Below are positions 33,577 through 42,779 of a DNA stretch of 45,746 bases, piece by piece (the stretch's first letter is position 1; the number at the start of each line of letters is the position of its first letter). The stretch covers positions 2,253 through 47,998 of the forward strand of contig PMHV01000027.1 in NCBI GenBank assembly GCA_003156805.1, given 5' to 3'. This stretch comes from Acidobacteriaceae bacterium (GTDB lineage Bacteria > Acidobacteriota > Terriglobia > Terriglobales > Acidobacteriaceae). A program made the translations under genes and the position numbers. The notes under the pieces are model-generated. The model ran no database searches. It worked only from the letters and a program-made list of their open reading frames with translations, and was not told the origin of the DNA.

Positions 33577-36500
33577 ATGAAGAGGTCAGCTCTTGCGGTG
33601 GTGGCGGCACTCGCGCTTCTCTGTGGTTCTTGGACGCCGAAGGCATTCTGCCAGGCGGTCTTCGGCAGCATCGCGGGTACGGTGACAGACCCTTCGGGCG
33701 CGGCGGTTTCTGGCGCCAAGGTCACGGTAGTCGACCAGGCGAAAGGCACGACCGATCAGACCATGACGAATGAAAGCGGAAACTACACCGTGACCCACCT
33801 GATCCCTGACCCTTACACGGTGCGCATCGCGGCACAGGGTTTCAAGCTGATTGAATTTAAGGACATCGAGGTGTCCGCGGATGCGCAGGCGCGCATCGAC
33901 GGCCAGTTCCAAGTGGGCTCGGCAACCGAGCAGGTCGAGGTGACGGCAGAAGCTCCCCAACTCAAGACTGACCGGGCGGACGTGTCGATCGAGTTCAACG
34001 AAAAGTATGTGGAAGGCCTGCCGATCATGAATCGGAACTTTACCTCGTTCGAACTCCTGTCGCCCGGCACGCAGAAGATGGTGGGCTGGAGCCATGCCGC
34101 GACCGAGAATCCGCAGGGCAGCCAACAAATCTTCGTGGACGGCCAGAATTTTAGCGGCACGGCGTTCGAACTCGATGGCACGGATAACCAGGACCCGATC
34201 TTGGGAATCATTGTGGTGAATCCCAACCTGGATGCCATCCAGGAAACCAAGATCGATCTGCAGAACTACGACGCTGAATTTGGCAAGGCACTAGGTGGCG
34301 TTGTAACCGTACAGACCAAATCCGGCAGCAATGATATTCACGGCAGCGGCTTCTGGTTTCGCCGCACCGATGCTACCGCGGCCCGCGATCCTTTCACGCA
34401 GTATGCTCCGAATGCGATCACAGGGAAGTTCATTCCTTCCGATAGATGGCAGCAGTTTGGCGGTACGGTTGGCGGCCCGGTCATCAAGAACAAACTGTTC
34501 TTCTTTGGGGATTATCAAGCCACACGAGAATCCAGCGGACTCACGAATGTGGTGACGGTGCCAACGGCTGAGGTAGCCTCGACCTGTAATCCGGCGACTA
34601 ATGCGGCCAGCGCCACTCCAGGGTATTGCGATCTGAGTCAGTACTTGACCGCAGGTCTGGCCGGTGGTGGATTAGCCTACGATCCAACGACGGGCAACAC
34701 TGCAAGCGGAACGGGGCGCACTCAGTACGGTGCGGCGGGTCCCTGCACCAATATCCCCGTCGGCACCCTTCTCGAAGCCAACTGCATTCCCATTGGTCAG
34801 ATCTCGGCACCCTCGGCCGCCATCCTTGCGCTCTTCCCCGCGCCAACCAATACAGCCGTAGACAACAACTACGTAGGCTCGGGCACCGGAAGCTACAGCC
34901 AAAATAGTTTCGATACCCGCATCGATTTCAACCCTAAACAATCGGTGCAGGTCTTCGGGCGTTTCAGTCTCGACTACTTCAATTTGTCCGGGCAGGGTGT
35001 TTATGGCGCTTTGCAGGGAATTGGCGATGGGCCTGGCGGTTTGGCAGGCAGTTCGAAGGTCCACAACTACAGCTTGGCGTCCGGTGTCACCAAGACATTC
35101 AGTTCCTCGCTCTTGGGCGACTTCCGCTTTGGGTATTTCAAATACAACCCCCGGGCAAATAAACCTGACGTTGGCACGACGCCGATGACCAATGTCGGCA
35201 TACCCAACGCCAACCTGACCGGAACCCAGGCTCTATCAACCTCCGGGTGGGGTGGTTTCCTTTTCAACCAAACGCCGTCAACCAGTTCCAATAACGGCGA
35301 TGTAACCTGGGGCGACGGCTTGGGCGTGGGCCGTTGCAATTGCCCGCTGATCGAAAGTGAGCAGCAGTTCCAGTGGGTTGCAAACATAACCAAGATCCAC
35401 GGCAACCACACTTTCAAATTCGGAACCGATCTTCGCTACGCCCAGAATCTGCGGGTCCCAAGCGATGCAGGACGGGCCGGTGACTATTCGTTCGACTCTC
35501 AGAGCACATCGAACGGCGGCAGTGGCGGGCTTGACTGGGCGACTTTCCTGTTGGGTGACGTGACCCAGATGAGCCGCTACGTGAGCAGCAGCCTGACCGC
35601 GGCGGAGCGGCAGCATCGCATGTTCTACTACGGGCAGGACACCTGGCAGGTCACTCCCAAGCTCACACTGAACTACGGCCTGCGTTGGGAGGTTTACTTT
35701 CCTGAATACGTGAATGGCAAGGATCAGGGCGGATTTGCCAATCTCGTTCAAGGCGTCGATCGCGTAGCGGGCGAAGGTGGTATCGGACTGAACGGCGACG
35801 AACGGAACGATTGGCACTACTTCGCGCCGCGCCTTGGAGTGGCGTATCGAGTGACGCAACGTACCGTGCTTCGCTTGGGGTATGGCCGCAGTTACGACAT
35901 GGGCGTATTCGGCTCCAACTTCGGACATACGGTCACCCAAACCTTGCCGGTTTTGGCGGCCCAGCTAGCCCAGGGGGCAAACCAGAACGTCGCTGCGTTC
36001 ACGCTGCCAACGGGACCGCCAATATTTACCTTCCCGGCGATTCCCTCCAATGGTCTGCTTCCTATCGCAGGCCCGGCTTGCTACCAAAAGGCTTTTACAG
36101 ACCCCGTGACCGGGCAAAACGACCAGCTATGTATCCAACCGCATATCCGTCCGACTTTCCAAAGGCTGCCCGAGCTGGATGCCTGGAACGCCACGGTGCA
36201 GCATCAACTGACTAACTCAACCTCAGTCGAAGTAGCCTACGTCGGCAATAAGGGTACTCACATATTTGCCGGCGATGGCCCAACCTACAATGTCAACCAG
36301 CCGCGGGTCGGAGCTGGCACGGACGTTGCTGGCTCTTATGTCCCCAACGTCCTTCTGAATTACAGACGACCCTATTTCAACGCCTTTACTTACACAGGCT
36401 ACGCTGACCCGACAAATACCCTTGCGAATTTTCCTGGTGCACCTGGGATCGTACCTGGGGTCTTACAATGCTGCTCCACCGATCAGGGCAACTACCTGGG

Positions 36501-37302
36501 CAACGACGCCAGCAGCATATACAACGCTTTCCAGGTGAAGGTGGAGAAACGATTCTCGCATGGTCTGCAGTTCCTTTCCCACTACACTTTCGCCCACGCG
36601 AACAAGTACGACAGCAATTACTACACCGATGAGCCGAGCGTTGCGTATGGTCCCAGCGATGAAGTTCGCAATCACCTTTGGGTCAACAACGTCGTTTATT
36701 CGCTGCCTTTCGGGCGCGGACAGATGTTTGGCGGAAACGTAAACCGCGCCGAGGATCTAGTATTCGGCGGTTGGCAGCTTGCCGGTACCACCACCTGGGG
36801 TAGCGGCCTGCCTTGGACTCCAAGTTTCAACGAGTGCGGTCTTGAGGAAGACGTGGGCGTCTGCCGCCCCAACAAAGGGTCGGGGTCTTTCCCACTGAGT
36901 GTAGGTTCGCTCCAGCACCCGGCAGGCAGCGGCCCCTACATCCAGTACTTCACGCCAGTGTCCGATATCGTCACAACCTCTGGCGGTCCATTTGCCGATC
37001 CCGGCATCGGCAATCTGGGCAATATCGGTTTCGACAGTTTCCATGGGCCGCGGGTGTTCTACGCCGATGCCACCGTAATGAAGAACTTCTCGATCACGGA
37101 GCGTGTGAAAGCCCAGTTCCGCATGGACGCTTTCAACGTATTCAATCACCCGGTGCTTGGCTTCACCGCGAACCAGACCGGCTCGGGAGCTTGTATCGAC
37201 TGTTCCGGCAACGGCCAGATCAACGACATCGAGCACGATGCCTCGCCGGGTTCGGCTACCGGTATGCGTCAGCTCGAATTCGCTCTCAGGTTCAACTTCT
37301 AA
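33577..37302 (+). CDS. Oar-type TonB-dependent outer-membrane receptor
   Basis: A 1241-residue outer-membrane beta-barrel transporter. The signal peptide (core SALAVVAALALLCGSW, cut near FCQAV) is followed by a carboxypeptidase-regulatory domain (SIAGTVTDPSGAAVSGAKVTV to IAAQGF, about 32-95), a plug domain (LPIMNRNFTSFELLSPG, FVDGQNFSGTAFELDGTDNQD) and a large barrel with many aromatic-rich strands, ending in the terminal Phe (ALRFNF) used for outer-membrane insertion. This layout is that of Oar-like receptors, very numerous in Acidobacteriota and Myxococcota. Ligand is unknown; nearby secreted glycosidases make an oligosaccharide plausible. An intrinsic terminator follows directly. It is divergent from a membrane-tethered regulator. 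Confidence 0.94.
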   Translation: MKRSALAVVAALALLCGSWTPKAFCQAVFGSIAGTVTDPSGAAVSGAKVTVVDQAKGTTDQTMTNESGNYTVTHLIPDPYTVRIAAQGFKLIEFKDIEVSADAQARIDGQFQVGSATEQVEVTAEAPQLKTDRADVSIEFNEKYVEGLPIMNRNFTSFELLSPGTQKMVGWSHAATENPQGSQQIFVDGQNFSGTAFELDGTDNQDPILGIIVVNPNLDAIQETKIDLQNYDAEFGKALGGVVTVQTKSGSNDIHGSGFWFRRTDATAARDPFTQYAPNAITGKFIPSDRWQQFGGTVGGPVIKNKLFFFGDYQATRESSGLTNVVTVPTAEVASTCNPATNAASATPGYCDLSQYLTAGLAGGGLAYDPTTGNTASGTGRTQYGAAGPCTNIPVGTLLEANCIPIGQISAPSAAILALFPAPTNTAVDNNYVGSGTGSYSQNSFDTRIDFNPKQSVQVFGRFSLDYFNLSGQGVYGALQGIGDGPGGLAGSSKVHNYSLASGVTKTFSSSLLGDFRFGYFKYNPRANKPDVGTTPMTNVGIPNANLTGTQALSTSGWGGFLFNQTPSTSSNNGDVTWGDGLGVGRCNCPLIESEQQFQWVANITKIHGNHTFKFGTDLRYAQNLRVPSDAGRAGDYSFDSQSTSNGGSGGLDWATFLLGDVTQMSRYVSSSLTAAERQHRMFYYGQDTWQVTPKLTLNYGLRWEVYFPEYVNGKDQGGFANLVQGVDRVAGEGGIGLNGDERNDWHYFAPRLGVAYRVTQRTVLRLGYGRSYDMGVFGSNFGHTVTQTLPVLAAQLAQGANQNVAAFTLPTGPPIFTFPAIPSNGLLPIAGPACYQKAFTDPVTGQNDQLCIQPHIRPTFQRLPELDAWNATVQHQLTNSTSVEVAYVGNKGTHIFAGDGPTYNVNQPRVGAGTDVAGSYVPNVLLNYRRPYFNAFTYTGYADPTNTLANFPGAPGIVPGVLQCCSTDQGNYLGNDASSIYNAFQVKVEKRFSHGLQFLSHYTFAHANKYDSNYYTDEPSVAYGPSDEVRNHLWVNNVVYSLPFGRGQMFGGNVNRAEDLVFGGWQLAGTTTWGSGLPWTPSFNECGLEEDVGVCRPNKGSGSFPLSVGSLQHPAGSGPYIQYFTPVSDIVTTSGGPFADPGIGNLGNIGFDSFHGPRVFYADATVMKNFSITERVKAQFRMDAFNVFNHPVLGFTANQTGSGACIDCSGNGQINDIEHDASPGSATGMRQLEFALRFNF

Positions 37303-37320
37303 CGCCAACGGGCTTCTCGC

Positions 37321-37350
37321 AGAGGGAGTCCTTCGGGACTCCCTCTTTTT
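37321..37350 (+). terminator. Intrinsic terminator of the Oar-type receptor gene
   Basis: A perfect 11-bp stem AGAGGGAGTCC / GGACTCCCTCT with a TTCG tetraloop (37321-37346) runs into a T5 tract (37346-37350), 18 bases after the receptor stop. It separates the receptor from the cytochrome operon. Confidence 0.93.
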
Positions 37351-37391
37351 GTCTCGCATACAATGGACAGGAATTGGCAGGCGGGCGACAC

Positions 37392-39101
37392 GTGATTCGT
37401 TCGGAATGGCTGGGCAGGCGCGCGGCGGCAATGGGACTCCTTTCCCTGGCGGTATTGTCAGTGAATGGTTCAGCGGCGCAGAATCCAGCGGCGAATGAAG
37501 CGCCGGACCCGTCTGCAAGAACCGCCGACCGAAGCGGTTATGTCGGCAGTGAAGCTTGTGCCCGCTGCCACGCCGCCATCTATGAGTCTTACCAGCGCAC
37601 GGCTATGGCGCGGGCCAGCGGCGCCGCGATCGATGCCGTGACCCCGGCAGAATTCACGCACAAAGAATCCGGCGTTCACTACCGTATCTATAGCGAGAGT
37701 GACCGTGCCTGGCTAAGTTTTGACCGGCCGGGAGATCCCGAGGTCCGTGGCAAGCGGGAGCTACTTTATTACATCGGTTCAGGGCGACGAGGGCGAAGCT
37801 ATCTGTTCGAGACGGATGGGTTCCTGTTCGAATCTCCAGTGAACTGGTACGCCAACAAGCAGATGTGGGACATGGCGCCTGCATACCAGACTTCGCGCGA
37901 GATCCCTCTGAACCTTCCCGCCTACACGAGCTGCCTGCACTGCCACGTCAGCGGGATGCAGCCTCCCGCAAAAGGCACGGATAATCGTTATCCTAATCCG
38001 CCATTCATCAACAATGGGGTGTCCTGTGAGCGGTGCCATGGACCCGGGTCTGCCCACGCACGCGGCGGGGCGATTATCAATCCAGCCAAACTGGACCCCG
38101 CGCGGCGCGACGACGTCTGCATGCAGTGCCACATGGAAGGCAAAGTTGCCATCGAGCGGCCGGGCAGCCACATCTATGAATTCCGGCCGGGGGATGAGCT
38201 TTCGGACTATATCCGTTATTTTGTGCTCGCCGATTCTCAAACACCCACGCTCGGCGCTGTCAGTCAAGTGGAAGCGTTAGCGCAAAGCCAGTGCAAGAAA
38301 AAATCGGGCCATGCGATGTCATGCACAAGTTGTCATGACCCGCATCAATCACCCTCCGCCGTTGAGCGTGTTGCATATTATCGGGGCAAATGCCTCGCGT
38401 GCCACGGCGCGCCTTTCGCGGCCAAACACCATCCGGATCAGCCGGATTGCGTCGCGTGTCATATGCCGGCAGCGCTCAGCAGCGATGTGGCGCACACTCA
38501 GGTGACCGATCATCGCATTCCGCGACGGTCACAAGTCGAGCCGCAGTTGTTGCAAGACCCAGCGGAAAAATCTTCAGTACCCCGCCTGGTTCCGTTCCCT
38601 GCCGCCGGCACACCGGAATCCGACCTGCGCGACCTTGCTCTGGCTTGGGAATCGTTAGTCGAGGGCGGAATGTCCGCGGCTGAGCCCGAAGCGCAAGCAA
38701 TGCTTTCGAAAGCCTTGAAACAATCGCCGGCCGATCCTGCGTTGCTTTCGGCCCTTGGTTACATCGAGCAGAAGCATGATGCGACCGAGCAAGCCCGCGC
38801 GCTCTATCAGAAAGCATTGGCCATCGATCCGGAATTGGTGGATGCAGCCAGTAATCTCGCCGTAATCGAAGCAAAAGCTGGAGAATCGGGGAACGCAGTC
38901 GCACTTTGGCAGAGAGCATTCCAGAATGCGCCGGCACGCAGCGGCATCGGCCTGAACCTGGCGCTTGAGTACTGCAAAGAGGGGAAAGTCGACGACGCTC
39001 GGACGTCCACGCTCCGCGTGCTGGAGTTTAATCCCGATCTGGCGGCAGCAAGGCAAATGCTGCAGCGCCTCAACCGGGTTCCGGCGAATTGTGGATTGTG
39101 A
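37392..39101 (+). CDS. Heptahaem cytochrome c with C-terminal TPR domain
   Basis: Exported electron-transfer protein of 569 residues. The likely start is GTG 37392, ahead of a signal peptide (core AAMGLLSLAVLSV, cut near GSAAQ); an ATG at 37431 is also possible, and the longer open frame overlaps the receptor gene. Seven CXXCH haem sites are present: residues 56-60, 181-185, 212-216, 243-247, 311-315, 334-338 and 353-357. A ~120-residue region without haem (65-180), beta-rich with YLFETDGFLFESPVNWY, sits between the first two. The arrangement is like cytochrome c554/doubled CxxCH proteins. Residues about 400-565 form TPRs. A candidate -10 TACAAT lies at 37359-37364, after the receptor terminator. 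Electron partner unknown; the downstream Cu protein is a candidate. Confidence 0.9.
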   Translation: MIRSEWLGRRAAAMGLLSLAVLSVNGSAAQNPAANEAPDPSARTADRSGYVGSEACARCHAAIYESYQRTAMARASGAAIDAVTPAEFTHKESGVHYRIYSESDRAWLSFDRPGDPEVRGKRELLYYIGSGRRGRSYLFETDGFLFESPVNWYANKQMWDMAPAYQTSREIPLNLPAYTSCLHCHVSGMQPPAKGTDNRYPNPPFINNGVSCERCHGPGSAHARGGAIINPAKLDPARRDDVCMQCHMEGKVAIERPGSHIYEFRPGDELSDYIRYFVLADSQTPTLGAVSQVEALAQSQCKKKSGHAMSCTSCHDPHQSPSAVERVAYYRGKCLACHGAPFAAKHHPDQPDCVACHMPAALSSDVAHTQVTDHRIPRRSQVEPQLLQDPAEKSSVPRLVPFPAAGTPESDLRDLALAWESLVEGGMSAAEPEAQAMLSKALKQSPADPALLSALGYIEQKHDATEQARALYQKALAIDPELVDAASNLAVIEAKAGESGNAVALWQRAFQNAPARSGIGLNLALEYCKEGKVDDARTSTLRVLEFNPDLAAARQMLQRLNRVPANCGL

Positions 39102-39220
39102 AGGGTGCTCCAGAACTTCCGGTGAAGCCGGGACGACCGAACCAAATCGCTGAAGCCCGGTGGACAGCGAAGACGGGCAGTCCTAGAATTTCAGCGGGGT
39201 CCGGACGGGCAAAGAAGAAC

Positions 39221-39808
39221 ATGCAAAAGAATCGATCAGCCTTGCGGGCAGGTGGTTTGTTGGTGAGCATAACGCTCGCCTGCCTGTTCCAAGTGCTCAT
39301 GGCTCATGCGCAGCAGACCGCTCTCGATCTCGATGGACGGCCGGTGAATCCCTTCACTATCGCCGCAGGCAAGGTCGTGGTGCTGGTGTTTCTGCGGCAG
39401 GATTGCCCTGTTTCCAGCCGGTATGCTCCGGTCATTCGGCGAATCAGTGCGCAGTATTCGCGGGAGGCGAGTTTCTGGCTGGTGTATCCCGACAGGTCCG
39501 AAACTCCGCAATCCATCCGAAAATATCTTGGCGACTACGGTTATCGCTTGCCCGCGTTGCGCGATCCGGATCGCGCGCTGGTTCAGCAAGCGCGCGCAGA
39601 AATTACGCCGGAAGCGGCGGTGTTCGACCGCAATCGCCAACTCGTCTATCACGGGCGCATTGATAATTGGTATCTGGAGTTTGGCCGCGCGCGTCCAGCC
39701 CCGACGACACACGAATTGAACAATGCCATTCAGGCCGCGCTCACCGGAAAGCCGCTGCCCCAGAGCTCGGTCAAGGGAGTGGGATGCTATATCTCGGACC
39801 TGCAATGA
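39221..39808 (+). CDS. Exported redoxin (thioredoxin-fold) protein
   Basis: A 195-residue periplasmic thioredoxin-fold protein. The ATG at 39221, just after AAGAAG, starts a signal peptide (core GGLLVSITLACLFQVL, cut near AHAQQ). The fold is shown by VVVLVFLRQDCPVSSRYAPVI, ASFWLVYPD, and VFDRNRQLVYHGRIDN. The usual CxxC is reduced to one Cys in DCPVS (C62); a second Cys, C189, stands in GVGCYISD near the C terminus and could resolve it. Redoxins of this type are commonly found next to or fused with cytochrome/copper-monooxygenase proteins, as here: the stop overlaps the next start by 4 bases. A role in thiol chemistry or copper loading of that enzyme is inferred. The 119-base gap upstream shows no terminator. 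Confidence 0.86.
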   Translation: MQKNRSALRAGGLLVSITLACLFQVLMAHAQQTALDLDGRPVNPFTIAAGKVVVLVFLRQDCPVSSRYAPVIRRISAQYSREASFWLVYPDRSETPQSIRKYLGDYGYRLPALRDPDRALVQQARAEITPEAAVFDRNRQLVYHGRIDNWYLEFGRARPAPTTHELNNAIQAALTGKPLPQSSVKGVGCYISDLQ

Positions 39809-41643
39809 ATTCATGGTGGCGCGCGTGGATGCGATGGACGCTGGTGCTCGCCGCCGCCGCAGGGATGGGATCGGTTTTCAGCAGAGCAAATCCCCGCCCC
39901 AGAGAGCAAGCTCGTCAGACCGCGCCGCAAGTCACTTTCAACCGCGATATCGCTCCGATCATTTTTGGTGCCTGCGCTTCTTGCCATCAGCCGGGCGAAG
40001 CAGGGCCATTTCCGCTGCTGACCTATGAAGAAGTCAAAAGACATGCTCGACAAATCGCTGAGGTAACGCGGGCGCGGACCATGCCTCCATGGCTGCCCGA
40101 GCCGCAGGAATTAAGACTTGCGGATGAGATGCGGCTTGCGGACGCGCAGATCAGGACCATTCAAGAATGGGCCGAAGACGGCAGCGTGGAGGGCGATCCC
40201 GCCGATCTGCCTCCGCCGCCTAGACCGGCCGAGGGCTGGCGGCTCGGAAAACCAGACCTCATCCTCACCGCAGAGAGGCCTCTCGTCCTTGCACCGACGG
40301 GGACGGACACCTACTGGAACTTCATCTTTCACGTCCCCATCACTGAAACACGCTGGGTAAAGGCAGTCGAGATTCACCCCGGCGACAAACGTTACGTGCA
40401 TCACGCCAACATTCTCGTCGACCGGAGCCGGTCTTCAAGGCACAAGGAAGCTGAGCCGGGCGCTGGTTTTGGCGGGATGGAGATTCGGATCGAGTCACAA
40501 GTCTTCGATCCGGACAGCCATATGCTGTTCTGGAAGCCAGGCACGGTTCCGTCTGTGGAGCCGGACGGAATGGCGCTGCGGCTCGACAAGGGCACCGACC
40601 TGATTTTGAACACTCACATGCAGCCTTCGGGAAAAACTGAGATCATCCAGCCGAGCATCGGTCTTTATTTCACGTCGAAGCCAGCAACAAAATTTCCCAT
40701 GCTGCTGCAACTCGAGGATGATGCCAAGCTCAATATTCCTCCGGAGCAGCGGAACTTTGTAGTGACCGATGAGTTCACATTGCCGACCGACGTTGAGCTG
40801 TTGGCGATTTATCCGCACGCACACTATCTGGGAAAAGATATCCAGGCCTTCGCCACGCTGCCTGATGGCTCGAAGAAGACGCTCATTCACATCCTGCACT
40901 GGAACTTGAGCTGGCAGGCAGTTTACCGCTATGCGCAGCCAGTGCTTTTGCCCAAGGGCACAACGATTGCCTTGCGCTACGTGTATGACAACTCCGATGA
41001 GAATCCCTTGAACCCGAACCATCCGCCAGTTCGCGTGAAGGCGGGCAACCGATCGAGCGATGAAATGTGCCACCTGTGGCTGCAGGTTCTGCCTGTCAAC
41101 TATGATCGCGCGCAGGGCGATCCGCGGATGCGGTTGCAGGAGGCTTTGGCGCGGCACGATGTTGCTAACGATCCCCGCGATTTTGAAGCGCACTACAATC
41201 TTGCAGCTATGGAGCAAGCTAAAGGCAGGCTGGACGACGCGACGAAGGAATATGAGGCAGCGTTGCAGCTTCGTCCCGGCGATGCGGTTGCAAATAACGC
41301 GATGGGAGCGGCGCTTCTGGCGGCGGGCAGGCCAGAAAAAGCTGTGCCTTATCTGTCACAAGCTCTGAAAACGCGGCCAGATTACCTTGAAGCCCATTAC
41401 AATTTAGGGACTGCGTATTCCGCTGAGAGCGACTTTGAGGACGCGGCCCAGCAGCTTCATCTGGTTCTGCAGTTGCAACCCGACGACGCTGATGCCGAGG
41501 CAAACCTGGGAAGCGCACTGGCGGAAATGGGGCGATTCCCCGAGGCGAAATCGCACTTCGAGCGCGCTTTGCAAATCAATCCGAACCATTCGTTAGCCAA
41601 GGAAAATCTCGAAGAGCTGCAGCGTCAGATGAGCGATCGATAA
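39805..41643 (+). CDS. Cytochrome c / copper type II monooxygenase-like / TPR fusion
   Basis: Exported three-part protein of 612 residues. The ATG at 39805 overlaps the redoxin stop (ATGA); the signal core is WTLVLAAAAGMG. Part 1 (about 43-130) is a c-type cytochrome with CASCH (57-61) and M93 in TMPPW as probable axial ligand. Part 2 (about 150-432) matches the two-domain core of peptidylglycine/dopamine-type copper monooxygenases: HH at 199-200 in YVHHANI and H271 in NTHM for the first copper, HxH 338/340 in YPHAHYLG and M421 in DEMCHLW for the second. Part 3 (about 459-608) is four TPRs. All ligands expected for activity are present; substrate is unknown. Haem may feed electrons to copper in place of ascorbate (inference). 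Confidence 0.88.
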   Translation: MNSWWRAWMRWTLVLAAAAGMGSVFSRANPRPREQARQTAPQVTFNRDIAPIIFGACASCHQPGEAGPFPLLTYEEVKRHARQIAEVTRARTMPPWLPEPQELRLADEMRLADAQIRTIQEWAEDGSVEGDPADLPPPPRPAEGWRLGKPDLILTAERPLVLAPTGTDTYWNFIFHVPITETRWVKAVEIHPGDKRYVHHANILVDRSRSSRHKEAEPGAGFGGMEIRIESQVFDPDSHMLFWKPGTVPSVEPDGMALRLDKGTDLILNTHMQPSGKTEIIQPSIGLYFTSKPATKFPMLLQLEDDAKLNIPPEQRNFVVTDEFTLPTDVELLAIYPHAHYLGKDIQAFATLPDGSKKTLIHILHWNLSWQAVYRYAQPVLLPKGTTIALRYVYDNSDENPLNPNHPPVRVKAGNRSSDEMCHLWLQVLPVNYDRAQGDPRMRLQEALARHDVANDPRDFEAHYNLAAMEQAKGRLDDATKEYEAALQLRPGDAVANNAMGAALLAAGRPEKAVPYLSQALKTRPDYLEAHYNLGTAYSAESDFEDAAQQLHLVLQLQPDDADAEANLGSALAEMGRFPEAKSHFERALQINPNHSLAKENLEELQRQMSDR

Positions 41644-41672
41644 ACAGGAAGGATCGCGCAGCATCCTCCTGT
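41644..41672 (+). other. Hairpin after the copper-monooxygenase gene
   Basis: ACAGGAAGGAT (41644-41654) pairs with ATCCTCCTGT (41663-41672), ten pairs with one bulged A and an 8-base loop, starting directly after the stop codon. No T run follows, so it may be an mRNA-stabilising or attenuating hairpin rather than a full terminator. Confidence 0.45.
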
Positions 41673-41711
41673 TGTAGAAACCTTGTTAACCGAGCTGGCA
41701 AGTTGAATTTC

Positions 41712-42764
41712 ATGTGGAATTCCTTTGCGATCCGGATCTTGCGACTCTTAGCCCTGGTATGGGCGCTGGTCGGGGTTTGCCCGGCGCAGCAAGCGCCGAC
41801 TGAAGCCCCGTCACGCGCCAATTCTCCGGCCGCGTCTGACTTGTCAGCGGCGCGACGCCTCATGCAGCAAGGCAAAATCGACGAGGCGATTGCCCAACTG
41901 CAAAGTCTCAAGACCGACAACCCCGCCTTGAAGGGGGTGGATCTGGAACTCGGAACCGCATACTACAAGAAGAGTGACTACGCGAAAGCGGTTGAGTACC
42001 TGAAAAAAGCCTCAGCCTCTGACTCCGCTAATAACGAAGCGGTGCAGTTGCTTGGCCTCTCTTACTATTTGGGCGGACATCCGGGCGACGCTATTCCTTT
42101 TCTTGAGAAAGTGCAGGGTTGGTATCCGCGCGCCAATGTAGATGCATCCTACATACTGGGCATCTGTTACATCCAAACCAAAGATTATTCGCACGCGCGC
42201 ACGGCCTTCGCAAAGATGTTCGACGTACCACCGGATTCCGCAGCCAGCTATTTATTCACGGCCCGCATGCTGCTGCGGCAGGAGTTCGACCCGATTGCTG
42301 AAGAGTATGCGCAGAAGGCTGTGAGTCTCGATCCCGGGCTGCCACTGGCTCATTTCCTTCTGGGCGAACTGTATTTGTACAAGTCGCGAATCCCCGAGGC
42401 CATTGAGCAGTTCCAGAAGGAGTGCGCCCTCAATCCGGCTCACGCCGCCACGTATTACAAACTGGCCGATGCCTACTCCCGAGAGCAGAAGTTCGAAGAT
42501 GCCGAGAGGTTGCTGCAGCGCTCGATCTGGCTCGATGCGACTTCTACAGGGCCGTACATCCTGATGGGAAAAGTTTTGGAGAAAAAAGGCGAGTTCGAAC
42601 TGGCGGTCCGCGCCCTGCGGCGGGCCGCTACGATGGATCCTAATAATCCGACGACTCACCATTTGCTCGGTCAGGCGTATCGGGACATGGGCAAGAAAGA
42701 AGAAGCGGAAAATGAGTTGAAATTGGCCGAGCAGTTGCAGACGAAACAGGATTCACACCCGTAA
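41712..42764 (+). CDS. Exported TPR protein
   Basis: A 350-residue TPR protein. The ATG at 41712 begins at a signal peptide (core ILRLLALVWALVGV, cut near PAQQA); a TTG three codons earlier is less likely. About eight TPR units run from residue 40 to the end, for example AVEYLKKASASDSANNEAV and AIEQFQKECALNPAHAATYY. There is no catalytic motif. It follows the copper-monooxygenase fusion by 68 bases, across a hairpin, and is probably in the same transcript as the cytochrome and redoxin. It may scaffold those TPR-bearing proteins, which is inference. Confidence 0.88.
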   Translation: MWNSFAIRILRLLALVWALVGVCPAQQAPTEAPSRANSPAASDLSAARRLMQQGKIDEAIAQLQSLKTDNPALKGVDLELGTAYYKKSDYAKAVEYLKKASASDSANNEAVQLLGLSYYLGGHPGDAIPFLEKVQGWYPRANVDASYILGICYIQTKDYSHARTAFAKMFDVPPDSAASYLFTARMLLRQEFDPIAEEYAQKAVSLDPGLPLAHFLLGELYLYKSRIPEAIEQFQKECALNPAHAATYYKLADAYSREQKFEDAERLLQRSIWLDATSTGPYILMGKVLEKKGEFELAVRALRRAATMDPNNPTTHHLLGQAYRDMGKKEEAENELKLAEQLQTKQDSHP

Positions 42765-42779
42765 AGAAGACGGCCGCCA

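Noticed and set aside
37191..37391. N-terminal extension of the heptahaem cytochrome
   Set aside because: Overlaps the receptor 3' end and its terminator; the signal peptide begins after 37392.
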